From Paragordius varius (taxonomy: Eukaryota; Nematomorpha), in NCBI GenBank assembly GCA_964247055.1, contig OZ176055.1, positions 9,734,001-9,798,000 of the forward strand: a stretch of 64,000 nt of DNA, given 5' to 3'. This document shows positions 32,260 through 45,400 of this stretch, one piece after another; the stretch's first letter is position 1, and every line of letters begins with the position of its first letter. The notes under the pieces are model-generated. The model was not told the DNA's origin, did no database searches, and saw nothing but the letters and a program-made list of their open reading frames with translations. The position numbers and the translations under genes are program-made.

Positions 32260-35000
32260 TATAATTAACTATTTTTATTCTGTGCATATATAGAGTGTAA
32301 TTTAAACTTCGGCACACAGCTCGATAAATATATGCTGAATTATATAATAATATTTTTATACCGAAAATATTTCTATAACTTATAGGAAATTGAAGCTTAC
32401 TTCAGACTATTTTGAGGCATGATAGAAATCTTAACCCTTTATCAAAACAACGTTAAATAATTCGATGAGGCCGAACTTTCTTATCACCTCAGATTTTTGA
32501 TTAAAATATCTGTTTGTCTTAAAATATATTTAAAAAAAATTTTTTTTTTAACATAATTTTATTCAAATTTAAAAACAACCACACCTTTAAATAAAATTTT
32601 TGGTGATAATACCATACAATATCAGAGAATTATATAGTAGAATGATTTTAGTATCTTAAATCGTTTTAACACCGTTTACAATAGGTCTCAAAATAGTATG
32701 GAGGACGCCTCAACAAAATTTATCCGGAACCTAAATTTTCAGAAAAAAATTACCAATTTTTCTGACCTTTTTTTGACACAAAATTTAGCATGCATTAAAG
32801 ATTGGCATTTTGCCTTTTTGGAGGGGTAAAAAAAAATTAAGTATTAGAGCCCATATCTAAAGATTAAAACTTTATAAAATATTGTTTAATTTTATATTAA
32901 TATCATGATATAAATTTTAGTTGTATTTTTTGGAACTAAAAACATTTTTTCCCATTTTATCTGGAGCAGTTATTACAAAATAACTTTTTTAACATTTCAT
33001 ACCTTTGTCCGCGATGACATTATGGGGTAGTTTTATAAGCTTATTTAATTTAATTACAAACATTGTTCTCAATTATTAGAAAAAAATATATTTTTTATAG
33101 TTTTGTATGACTTCTAGGTGTAAAATTAAGCTCCAAAACACGATTGAAACAACAGCTGTTATTAATATTAATCTAAAATAAAGTTTCTGGTAAAACTTCG
33201 TCAATCGCGGGAGGGGGGTTAACAAATAATCTGTTGAAATATATATATTTTGGTTGGAAATATCAGGTTTATCACAGTGCTTTTGGTTTAGGGTGACGAG
33301 TTATTTAAGAAATATTTCTATATTTTTGTGGTAAGTATTCCATATCAGAAAATAACAATGCGCACTTTTTTTGGTGAGTACTAAATGCTTCTTTATAAAA
33401 AATATTACTAAAATATATTATAAACTACATAAATGAAACTAAAAATTTTAATTTTTAGATGTGGACTCGGAAAGTCCTTAATGCCGCCTAAAATGGGCTA
33501 GTTTTTTAAAAATAAACAAAAAAATACCGATCTCGCGATTGAAATTTTAAATATAGGCTGATTAAAAAATTTAGTTGTTAGCAAAATTTTGTTTAAGCCT
33601 ACTTCATACTATTTTGAAGCATTTTAAACGGTATAAAACGCTTTAACATTATTAAAACATTTTATCTTAATATTTGGATAATGATAAAGCCCTCCATTGC
33701 ATAAGAATTTTAATTTAAAAGTTTATTATCTTTCAAACTTTAGTAATTTTTAAAAAAAATCATAATTTATATTTAACATCTTGAAGAGGAACGAATATTT
33801 GATAAAAAGTTTGAGCTTCAACAAATTTCGCTAAAAATTAATTTTTTGTAAAAAGTATGCATTTTTGAAATATTTGTAGTTAAAAAGTATACATTTAAAA
33901 CTTTACACGGACGGCATTTTTCCATTTTTAAAGTAACTCCTATTTGAGAGGAGCGAAAAAAATTGGGATTTTTGGACCCCACATCTAAATACATATTTTT
34001 TGATATTATGCTTTTTATACATAGTTTAAAAATTATTTTATTACTATTTTATGGATTGAATCCCCAGGCTTTTAACCAAAAATATTTCAATAAGAGCTAT
34101 TTTTCGATTTTCTCGCAAGCACTGTCAAAAAAGTTTAGAAAACCTTCTTATTACTTCAATACCTTGTGGCGTAGTCTTATATCTCAGAGTCTTAAAAAAT
34201 ATCTTTGAAAAGTATTTAAGGTAATAAGCCGGATTTAAAATGCTTTCTTTAGTCTTTTAGGCACATATTACAAAAAATTTTTTAGTTGTAAAAAAATCCT
34301 CATCTCAAACTTTTTAGATTATTTTTTCTATAATTATTTTGATTCGCTTGTGTAGAAGAAAAAGATTTTTTTGGAAAATATAAATAATTTAGAAAGCTTT
34401 TAGGTTACATTTTACCTCAAAAATTAATATATTTTGATATAATAAAAGCTGTTTATTAAGTTGGGGAGGTGTATCAATTTTATCAAGAATCCCTGAAACT
34501 GTAAAATTTTTTTTATTTGATACATGATAACAATGTTTGTTAATTAAATTTCTAACTAAAAAACCCTTAAAACAGTAGTTTATACAAAATTGAGCTCTGG
34601 AATATAAAACTACCCAAAATAATAACTAGGAGAAAAAAGTAAAAAGAAATGAGGTGTTAAAATACTAGTAGAGACTCAGACCTAAAACACCATAATAATG
34701 ATACATTTTCCGATTTTGTGGATACCCTGTATATAATTTAAAATATTTTCCTTGTAATATATTTCCATTTATCTTTCACTTCAGCATCTATCGAAATGTA
34801 TTTTATAAACAATATTTTTAAGTATATTTTTAATTTATTATTAAAATAAATATTTCCCAGTAAAGTGTTTATTTTAGAATTTTAACATTGCCAATCATTA
34901 TTTTTTTGTAATTATATGTTGGTTTTTTATTCATTCGTTCGGCAAACCAATCCATATATTCCCACTAGATTTAAATTCAACTTGACATAAATCAAATAAT
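32260..35000. repeat. Spacer filled with the R3 interspersed repeat
   Basis: At about 33310-33570 the phrases ttgtggtaagtattccatat, cagaaaataacaatgcgcac and actaaatgcttctttataaa parallel 56700-56780 in the same orientation and 61740-61860 and 62430-62520 in the opposite one. Another shared block, atgctttctttagtctttta, lies at 34240 and 35750 (inside the next gene's intron) and, slightly changed, at 62755. No gene is supported before 35001. Confidence 0.5.
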
Positions 35001-38000
35001 ATGATTGCAGGCGTCGACTTTTTAGGGCTTATGGCTAAAATAAATAGTGATGATAAAATTTTGATGGATTCTGTTAAAGATGCTTTTTCTTGGCTTTCTA
35101 ACATGAAGAAAACATACCCTTTACACAAACAAAATTTGGTTCAAATATTAATTATTATTAAATAGGATTTGGAAGACACCATACAAAATTTAACAAAAAA
35201 ACTCAAAAAGGAAAATATTCAATCTTTTAGCCAATCCCCTCTTAATATAATTGACTCAGAAAAAACAATCGAATCAGGCCCGCCGATTGTATCATTTTTT
35301 ATATACATAATATTAGAATAACATTTTACATTTAAAGGAAAACAGAATCTCCAAGGAAGCCGAAAATTTTAATGGCCATGAATATTATCATCAAAATTAT
35401 AATAAACATATTTTGGAGTATTATATATTTTAACATTCATTTTTTAGTTTAAAAAACCTTAACGATGCTTCTGAAAACCGTCGTAAATCCTTAAATTTGG
35501 ATGATATTAATCTTTCCAGTGATTCTTCAACTTCCAGCCTAAAAGAATGTCCTCCAACCGTCGTTAAGAAAAAAATTTCTTTACCTCGGAAAAGTTTGGA
35601 CAAAAACAACTCCAAAAAGAAGGTTTTTCACTTATCAATTCTTTTGCAATCTTAATTAAAATAAGGTTCAATTTTATAACTACAAAATAAAGCATATCAA
35701 CATGATATAATTTTTCCGGGTTATGTTTAAAAAGTGTATAAGATATTATCCCGAATTTTAAATGCTTTCTTTAGTCTTTTAGGCACTTTATACAAAACAT
35801 TTTTTTAAAAATCATCACTTAAACTTTTTTGCAGCCATATTCCTTTAAATGTTTAACAGGCAAACTAAGTTTAGATAATCTGATTTATTAAAATTAAAAC
35901 CAAAGTACAATTTTTGAAAATCGCGCGTAACCCTTTCTTAACTCATTACCGCATAGCAATTAATGCCTGACAGTTACTTATACTTATTATACACTAAAAT
36001 AAAGTCAATTATATGTTATTTAATAATTTCTGTAAATTTATAGAAATCAACAGAGGGCATTGACGATAAATATTATAAAAATAATGATGAATGTAACCAG
36101 GAAAATAAAAATGAATCTAATATTCTTTGTGAAGACAACAGTACAAATAAACTGTTTAATAATAATAACTTAAAACAACCAGAGATTAACATAGCAAAGC
36201 ATAAAATGTTGTTAACTAACCCATTGCAATCCACACAAAATAACGTTAATTCTCACAATTTGCATCCCCTAAAAAAGATGCCTTCAGTACAGGATTTAAC
36301 TGTAAGTGTTCTATATTGCCTAAAAATATAATTAGTCTGATAATCAATTGTGAATTGAGTTTATAAAATGTTAAAAAACTTTTATATATTAGTCTTGTTT
36401 TGTTTAAATATCCTCAAAATCATATTTGTGAACACTTTAAAATCACCCTAAATTCTGTGTTTATGAAGGTAAAACACTATGGGAAAAAGAAACATTCCAT
36501 ATTAATAATGTTAGATTAGCCCAAAACTCATAATTTATTTATAGGGTAAGAATATGAAATGTTCAAGGGTGATAATAAATTCTGATAAAATTTTTGAAAA
36601 ATCTTAAACGGTTTTCCATTTAATTAATTAATTATAGTGTAACTTTGTTAAACTACCCATGTAATTTCGTTTTGTAAACTATTTTTTATACACACCAATA
36701 ATAGGCGATAACACTAACTAGTACATCGTCGATCACATCAACTGGTGGTCTTGATAACAAGTTGGCGAGCGCACAACGCAATAAACAATTATTTCTGGAG
36801 TCTAGGATTCAACATTTAAAGGGGTAGGTATTTTCAATTTACTTTGATACATAGAAATTATAACTTAAATTTTTTGATCATATCAAATAAACTTATAAAT
36901 TTAGTATTTAAGGTCTATCAATATTATTTGTATCTATCATTTAAAATTTGAAATGGGAATTGATACTATTACCTAGAAACTATTAAAAGTTGCTGTTTTA
37001 TATACCATTTACAGTTCAAATTCACCCCCCTTGAACAATTCAAATTCACACGAACAATTCAAATTCACACGAACAATTCAAATTTATCCTAAAAACAAAT
37101 TATGTGTTTTCGACCTAATATAATTCATTATTAATAAAAAATATATCTTTATTGCATAGTTGATTATTTTTTCAGTTTTTTTTTATTTACAAAATTGTCC
37201 TTTTTAAAAATATAGGTAATTTTTGATTTTAAACATATAATTTATTTGAGGGTGAATTAGAATCGTTCGAGAGTGAATCTGCATTGTTCAAGAGTGAATT
37301 TGAATTGTTTAAGGGTGAATTTGAGTTGTAAATGGTATATCTACATTTCAGTTTAATATGAATGATATTTGTTCTTAAAAATTTGCACATAACCTTCAAA
37401 GGTTTGCCAATGTTTTTTTGTTTTAAACTTCCATATTTTAACTAAATATACGATACCATTTCAAGTAAAAACTAATTTATAATATCTCTCAGAATACGAC
37501 ATCATCCCAAAATACCTTGTAGTACTAACATCAATAATAGTAACCAATTGAATGTACCGACCCTAACAAATAAAAAAACTGGTTTAAATACAACCAATAA
37601 CATAATAACTAATGCTTCCAACAATCATCGTTTTGCAACTTCTAAAGGCAATATTAACAATAAAAATATTGGAAACCATGGGACTGGTTCCATAGTTCGT
37701 AAATCTATCCGTAACCTAAAAAATCATGGTAAACTAAATGCCATCGTCATCAATGCAAATTCCAATGTCACCAATGTTAAAAACCACCAAGGAGCATTGC
37801 TTGAAAAAACTAATAAGCCTTCTATATTACCAGGAATGAAAAAGACGGAAGTAGTTAGTAAAGATGTGCGGGATGGAAAAGGCAAAATTGCCAATAAAAT
37901 TGATTATCCTAAAATTATTGGGGCGGCCGAAAAAAATTTAATCAATGTAGTGTCTAATAATGCTGCTTCTGGTCCAACAACAATGCTTAAACCTATCGGA

Positions 38001-40520
38001 ACTTTTAATAAACCACCCAGTGCGGCTAAGCTTAAAAAAGTTACCATAAACGCTGACCTCAAGGTAAGTTTTATAATTTTTTATTAAGTTTTTTACGTAA
38101 TTATTGTTAATGTAACATGTTTTTTTAACACCATAATCCTGGATAGATTGATTGAAATAACACATAAATTTTATTTCATTCAAATGTAAAGTTCATTAAA
38201 AAGGTCAAAAATGGGCCAAATTCAGAATTTGTGCCCCCAGAAAAAAGTTAAACTGTATAATTTTTTTTATCTTTAAAGTCTTTTGAGATGTTTTTGCTTT
38301 ATTATTATATTTATTTCATTTTTCAGACTGTTGAACATGACATTCCCATATCTGAGCAACAACCAAAAAACGTAGAAAATATGAATTTCAATCTTCCCCC
38401 GACATATAAATTACGGAGTAGTAGTGATAAAAAAGCAAAAAATGAACATCCGCTAACTAAAGTTGAAGAGTTACCCGCTTCTATACCAAGTGATCCCCCC
38501 AAAAAACCAGAAGAATTCACAATAACTCCAAATGCTTTAACCACTACAAATGATTCAAAAGGTTTTTTTTCCAACAATATTCCTTTTAAAAATTTTATTT
38601 CATTTCAAATATTATAAAACTTTTTTTTAATTGCATTTTTAGACACAAAACATACCTTGGCTGAAAAAGTCGAGAAGAGCGTTAACAATACATCCAAAGC
38701 TACAAATGCGACGATAAATATCAATACTAATAATAATAACCAATCAATTCTACATAATACCACTGCAAATTTTAATGTGAATAATAGTCTTTACAACAAT
38801 AATAATAATAGCTTGCTAGGTAACAATAACACCATCAATAACAAATTATTTAAGAGTCGACTTTCACCCGAAGAAATTTTATCCATGTATAAAACGGTCA
38901 CATCGCTCAAAATGAATAATGCAATTACTACGCAAAATAATCCAAATAACCCCATAAAAACACAAAATAGTACCCATAAAAAGGATTCAATTACCATTAA
39001 AAATCAGCATGAAACTAAAAACTCTGCAACTAATAACAATAATATGCCTGAAAATAATGGTATCAATGTTAAAAGCGAAGTTGATATGATGGAAAATAAC
39101 GAATACAGCAAATATTTGATTAACAACATGGAAAAAGGGAAACCTTTAGGTGATAGATATTATATTAGTTTTATCACTAAGTTTTACCATTTCTTTTTAA
39201 AACTAATTTTTATTACAGTAAAACTGAAATTATACAGACAAAACGTAAAAATATAAAGACAAATACCTTTTTCTAAAAAACAACCATACTTTTTAAATCT
39301 TGATTTTTAACATAACTCATTGTTTTAAATGGCAAAGTGTGAAATAGAGTTATATATTACTAACACAATCAATTCTCTATTTTACAATTGTAACTCAATG
39401 AGAAAGATTAAGGTTTTGAAAAGTATGGTTAACTTTTAGAAAAAATTTGTCTTTAAATTTTTACGTTTTGTCCGTATAATTTCAATTTTTACTATATAAA
39501 TTTATATCCCAAAGTTATATTTTTTATTGTATGATATTTTTTGCGATTTGACCATGGTATAGCTACCAAATATGATCAAGTTAACTCTCATGCAAAAGAT
39601 GAGAACGATTCAAACATGGAAAATGTTAAATCATTAAATCCCATGACGAGTAAAGGCAATGTAGCAGATATAAACCAGCATCATTTGGTAACAAACGTTC
39701 AATATGATATTGAAAGTATGCGATCTGATGACAGCTCTGATGATGAATCCAATCCTAAAAAGCCACGGCCTCCATGGGCTTTTGGTTTTTTATATTTATA
39801 TACTTTTTGTTTTAAAACCTAGAGTAAAAAGGCTAAAATTATGATACAATTAATCTATTTCTAATAACTGATTTTTAACTTAATTTTATCTATATACCTA
39901 TTGTTTTGGTTAAAAAAATCATTGAGAGTAGAAATTGGTAATACTTAATTCCAAAATTGTAATTTAGGGTATTTTTAACATTTAAAAAGGTACCGCTTCT
40001 TTATTCAAAAAAATTTGTCTTTTGAATACTATGTTTTGTCCTATTAATTCATAAATGTCTTATATTTTAACCGTTTTTTCCAATATAATTTTTTGCAGGT
40101 CCTGCCCTTAAAGAACAAGCCATGTACCAAGAAAACTGCCTACTTAAATCCGAATGGCCTCTGAAATATTTCAAGGGTGCTCGGAGTAAAGTACCCAAGG
40201 CTAGTGTACTGTTTGGGAGTTATAAGAGAGCTCTTAAACGTAAGCTGATGGCCGCCACACACGAAGAAAATGATGAACGAAATTCCTTAGAATCGAAACA
40301 TAAGGTTTTAGCGGTCACGTCTAATAAAAACAAGGCTATTAACCTTGATTTAGCTACTGCGGGTTCTGGTGATTTTTATCTAAACATGAGTACTCAAGGG
40401 GAAAATAATGCAGCAGTTCAAAACGGGGGTGGCGCTAATTATACTATGCTAAATGAAACAGTAGGGAGTGAAGATGTCCGTGGTAGTTCTGTGTTTTGGG
40501 ACACAACTTTTTTGGAATAA
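35001..40520 (+). CDS. INCENP: INCENP-like chromosomal passenger protein, 11 exons
   Basis: Exons are 35001-35138, 35166-35288, 35338-35417, 35448-35622, 36044-36301, 36705-36823, 37493-38063, 38327-38561, 38643-39149, 39563-39784 and 40099-40520. All phases agree, giving about 949 residues (human INCENP is 918). Identification rests on the C-terminal IN-box, which binds and activates Aurora B: RSDDSSDDESNPKKPRPPWA joined across the last intron to FGPALKEQAMYQE (human has SDDSTDDEAHPRKPIPTWA then RGTPLSQA), and a terminal RGSSVFWDT that matches the Aurora-phosphorylated TSS motif (RTSSAVWNS). Between them lies a linker of about 110 residues, longer than usual. The middle is Asn-rich low complexity (ININTNNNNQ, NNNNNSLLGNNNTIN) instead of the long single alpha helix. 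The N-terminal AFSWLSNM may correspond to the Survivin/Borealin-binding helix. Introns 1-3 are 27, 49 and 30 nt. AATAAA lies at 40653-40658. Confidence 0.82.
37001..37341. repeat. MITE-2 copy (INCENP intron 6)
   Basis: Left end tataccatttacagttcaaa with three to four AACAATTCAAATTCAC units; right end with about four GGGTGAATTTGAATTGTT units and taaatggtatat. It makes up half of the 669-nt intron. A smaller MITE-2 remnant lies at about 36533-36580 in intron 5. Confidence 0.85.
39216..39496. repeat. MITE-1 copy (INCENP intron 9)
   Basis: Left end TACAGTAAAACTGAAAT, right end tttcaatttttactata. It accounts for most of the 413-nt intron. A right-arm remnant may lie at about 39985-40050 in the next intron. 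Confidence 0.85.
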
Positions 40521-42404
40521 AACAGTTTTAAAATATTTAACTTACTCCTTCGAATTAGATAGTAAGTGGATTGTGGCATAGTTGTAAATTATTCTAGTAT
40601 CAATACATGTAGCACACCTTAGTTATTTTAGAGTGTAAAATTTGTTAATAGTAATAAATTATGTATAAAAATATTTTAAATTGCGGGTTTACGTATTTAT
40701 TAAACAATGAAATATACCCACTCCATATGTTCACGTTCATAAGCCCTGAAATTTATAATCTTACATTGATTTTCAAAAAGGATTTTTCATTAACTAACTT
40801 TCGAAATATTATATATATAATAACAATGTAAAACAACAGATAAAAAATTTAAAAACCGCAAATCGTAGTTATTTTTACCTGTACATATCGATGTAAATTT
40901 TAGTATTTAAAAACAATTAACAATGTATATTAGTAGTTTTAAAATTCATTAAAAACCGCAATATTTTTACCTTTATTTATAAATATGTCAAAAATATTTA
41001 AAAATTATTGATAATTAATAATGCAAAATAAAATTAATAAATTTTCTCAAATCCAAAAATTTAAATTATTATAAATTTACAATACTGAACCTATAAAACA
41101 AAAAATCTAACTACATAAATTTTCTTAAACCCGAATATATTTTACATCTATTTATTAAACTGTCAAAAATATTTAAAATGCAAAACAAGAAATTAACAAA
41201 TTTACCCCATATATATACTTGTATCTATAAATATGTCAAAATATTAATACTAATATCTACATAAATTTTCTTATATAAGCTATTTAGTTACAATTGTTAG
41301 AATATATTGTGTTGTCGCTTCCTATGTTCAATATTAACTATAGATGTAAAACATAATAGTATGCATTCATAGAGTTTTTATTACCCTTTCGAATCACATA
41401 TTACAAATGAGCATTTGTTGTTAATATTTAAAGAAAAACATTTAAATTTGATAAAAATGGCGCATAATCAAAAAAATCAAATTATACAAAATTCTAAGGT
41501 GAAATTATAATTTTATTTAAGATCTACTGTTAAAATGAGAGTAAATATCAGAAAATGAAAAAATCTCGAGTGGCAGAAAGATTTGTTGTCTAGTGTATTA
41601 ATAAAATGAAAAGTTTAAGGACCAACTGAAATGTTCAAGCACCTACTTGAAGTGTTGACTCATAAAATGCAATTAGTATACATTCAAATATTTTACATAA
41701 TATAATTATGAATGTATGATTATTTTGCATGATCACAATTACTACATAACTACTGCATAAATATATATATATATACATATATTAGCTAATTAATTCAAAA
41801 TAAAGCTCTACACAGGGGCGTTAAATCTTAGCGGCTGCTTTACATTATAATTTTTGTTTTATTTTTAGCTCAATTTTGGATGATATATCATCTAAATCGT
41901 AAATTTTGATTGAAATTCAATTTTATATATTTTAACAGTTTTTAGAGAACTTTTGAACACCGAAAAAAGTGGACATCCCTGGTTGAAAAAAATATGGATA
42001 TTCTTATAGAAAAATATTTGCTTTAAGTTTTTACGGGTGCAATCAGCACAAAGGTTTTAGTTTTAATTTTTAAAATAAATCTTGCCAATAACTTTGATAT
42101 CAATTGTAAAAAATAATAATATTCTAAAATAATTAAGGATATCGGTCGCTATCTGCTCTAATTAATTTTTGACAAGACACGAAAAATAGATTGTAAAAAA
42201 TAACATCACCATATCTCAATATATTATATATGATTATATTATTTATTTTTTTGTATGATATAGTGACCCCATTTTTGGGGGTTTGAATAATAAAACATTA
42301 ATTAAATATATTGTCTATGATAAAAGTTTTTTGTATTTTGAGTGAGAGAGGTGTATTGGAATTATATGAAAAGGAAAATGTCTTAAAGCATTTGATGTTT
42401 TTGA
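40521..42404. other. AT-rich spacer with MITE-4 and hAT-like pieces
   Basis: Very AT-rich. About 41550-41690 is a partial MITE-4 (gttcaagcacctacttgaag). About 41814-41985 is a short hAT-like element from acaggggcgttaaatctt to agtggacatccctgg, related to 15300-15482. No gene is seen. Confidence 0.5.
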
Positions 42405-45400
42405 TGTAACTGTCTTAATCGATTATCGTTTAGTTCTACATCCATCCGTCACCGAAGCTGCCACTTTTCAGTATTAGGATAGATAGAAAAAAATGTTGGT
42501 TGTTTTGATTGAGAATTAATTCGAAACAGATTGAACCGGACGGTTTAATAGACGACTTGGCGAACTGATTTTGATGCAACTGTCTTAATCGATTATCGTA
42601 TAGTTTTACATCCATCCGTTACCGAAGCTGCCACTTTTCAGTATTAGGATAGATAGAGTTTAAAATGTTGGTTGTTTTGATTAAGAATTAATTCGAAACA
42701 GATTGAACCGGACGGTTTAATAGACGACTTGGCGAACTGATTTTAATGCAACTGTCTTAATCGATTATCGTATAGTTTTACATCCATCCGTTACCGAAGC
42801 TGCCACTTTTCAGTATTAGGATAGATAGAGTTAAAAATGTTGGTTGTTTTGATTGAGAATTAATTCGAAACCGATTGAATCGGACGGTTTAATAGACGAC
42901 TTGGCGAACTGATTTTAATGCAACTGTCTTAATCGATTATCGTATAGTTTTACATCCATCCGTCACCGAAGCTGCCACTTTTCAGTATTAGGATAGATAG
43001 AGTTAAAAATGTTGGTTGTTTTGATTGAGAATTAATTCGAAACCGATTGAATCGGACGTTTTAATAGACAACTTGGCGAACTGATTTTGATGCAACTGTA
43101 ATCGATTATCGTATTGTTTTACATCCATCCGTAACCGAAGCTGCCACTTTTCAGTATTAGGATAGATAGAGTTTAAAATGTTGGTTGTTTTGATTAAGAA
43201 TTAATTCGAAACAGATTGAACCGGACGGTTTAATAGACGACTTGGCGAACTGATTTTAATGCAACTGTCTTAATCGATTATCGTATAGTTTTACATCCAT
43301 CCGTCACCGAAGCTGCCACTTTTCAGTATTAGGATAGATAGAGTTAAAAATGTTGGTTGTTTTGATTGAGAATTAATTCGAAACCGATTGAATCGGACGG
43401 TTTAATAGACAACTCGGCGAACTGATTTTGATGCAACTGTAATCGATTATCGTATAGTTTTACATCCATCCGTCACCGAAGCTGCCACTTTTCAGTATTA
43501 GGATAGATAGAGTTAAAAATGTTGGTTGTTTTGATTGAGAATTAATTCGAAACCGATTGAATCGGACGTTTTAATAGACAACTTGGCGAACTGATTTTGA
43601 TGCAACTGTAATCGATTATCGTATTGTTTTACATCCATCCGTAACCGAAACCGCCATTCCAGTATTAGGATAGATAGAGTAAAAAATGTTGGTTGTTTTG
43701 ATTAAGAATTAATTCGAAACAGATTGAACCGGACGGTTTAATAGACGACTTGGCGAACTGATTTTAATGCAACTGTCTTAATCGATTATCGTATAGTTTT
43801 ACATCCATCCGTCACCGAAGCTGCCACTTTTCAGTATTAGGATAGATAGAGTTAAAAATGTTGGTTGTTTTGATTGAGAATTAATTCGAAACCGATTGAA
43901 TCGGACGGTTTAATAGACAACTCGGCGAACTGATTTTAATGCAACTGTCTTAATCGATTATCGTATAGTTTTACATCCATCCGTCACCGAAGCTGCCACT
44001 TTTCAGTATTAGGATTATAGAGTTAAAAATGTTGGTTGTTTTGATTGAGAATTAAATCGAAACAGATTGTACCGGACGGTTTAATAGACAACTTGGCGAA
44101 CTGATTTTGATGCAACTGTAATCGATTATCGTATTGTTTTACATCCATCCGTAACCGAAACCGCCATTCCAGTATTAGGATAGATAGAGTAAAAAATGTT
44201 GGTTGTTTTGATTAAGAATTAATTCGAAACAGATTGAACCGGACGGTTTAATAGACGACTTGGCGAACTGATTTTAATGCAACTGTCTTAATCGATTATC
44301 GTATAGTTTTACATCCATCCGTCACCGAAGCTGCCACTTTTCAGTATTAGGATAGATAGAGTTAAAAATGTTGGTTGTTTTGATTGAGAATTAATTCGAA
44401 ACCGATTGAATCGGACGGTTTAATAGACGACTTGGCGAACTGATTTTAATGCAACTGTCTTAATCGATTATCGTATAGTTTTACATCCATCCGTCACCGA
44501 AGCTGCCACTTTTCAGTATTAGGATAGATAGAGTTTAAAATGTTGGTTGTTTTGATTGAGAATTAATTCGAAACAGATTGAACCGGACGTTTTAATAGAC
44601 AACTTGGCGAACTGATTTTGATGCAACTGTAATCGATTATCGTATTGTTTTACATCCATCCGTAACCGAAGCTGCCACTTTTCAGTATTAGGATAGATAG
44701 AGTTTAAAATGTTGGTTGTTTTGATTAAGAATTAATTCGAAACAGATTGAACCGGACGGTTTAATAGACGACTTGGCGAACTGATTTTAATGCAACTGTC
44801 TTAATCGATTATCGTATAGTTTTACATCCATCCGTCACCGAAGCTGCCACTTTTCAGTATTAGGATAGATAGAGTTAAAAATGTTGGTTGTTTTGATTAA
44901 GAATTAATTCGAAACAGATTGAACCGGACGGTTTAATAGACGACTTGGCGAACTGATTTTGATGCAACTGTAATCGATTATCGTATTGTTTTACATCCAT
45001 CCGTAACCGAAGCTGCCACTTTTCAGTATTAGGATAGATAGAGTTTAAAATGTTGGTTGTTTTGATTAAGAATTAATTCGAAACAGATTGAACCGGACGG
45101 TTTAATTGACGACTTGGCGAACTGATTTTAATGCAACTGTCTGAATCGATTATCGTATAGTTTTACATCCATCCGTCACCGAAGCTGCCACTTTTCAGTA
45201 TTAGGATAGATAGAGTTAAAAATGTTGGTTGTTTTGATTGAGAATTAATTCGAAACCGATTGAATCGGACGGTTTAATAGACGACTTGGCGAACTGATTT
45301 TAATGCAACTGTCTTAATCGATTATCGTATAGTTTTACATCCATCCGTCACCGAAGCTGCCACTTTTCAGTATTAGGATAGATAGAGTTAAAAATGTTGG

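Larger units (their letters stand above)
20600..32260 (+). repeat. Tandem segmental duplication carrying two serine-protease genes
   Basis: About 20600-24680 and 27990-32260 are homologous through promoter, exons, introns and 3' UTR, offset by roughly 7.4-7.6 kb. Shared non-coding marks include a TTTTGCAAATG block at 20636 and 27994, the TATA boxes at 21256 and 28823, and the poly(A) regions. The downstream copy carries extra insertions (MITE-4, MITE-3 and a worn MITE-1); the upstream copy alone carries a MITE-2 in intron 1. Confidence 0.8.

Noticed and set aside
37938-38997. Minus-strand open frames opposite INCENP exons
   Set aside because: They mirror Asn-rich and Ser-rich coding sequence on the plus strand and have no independent splice or family support.
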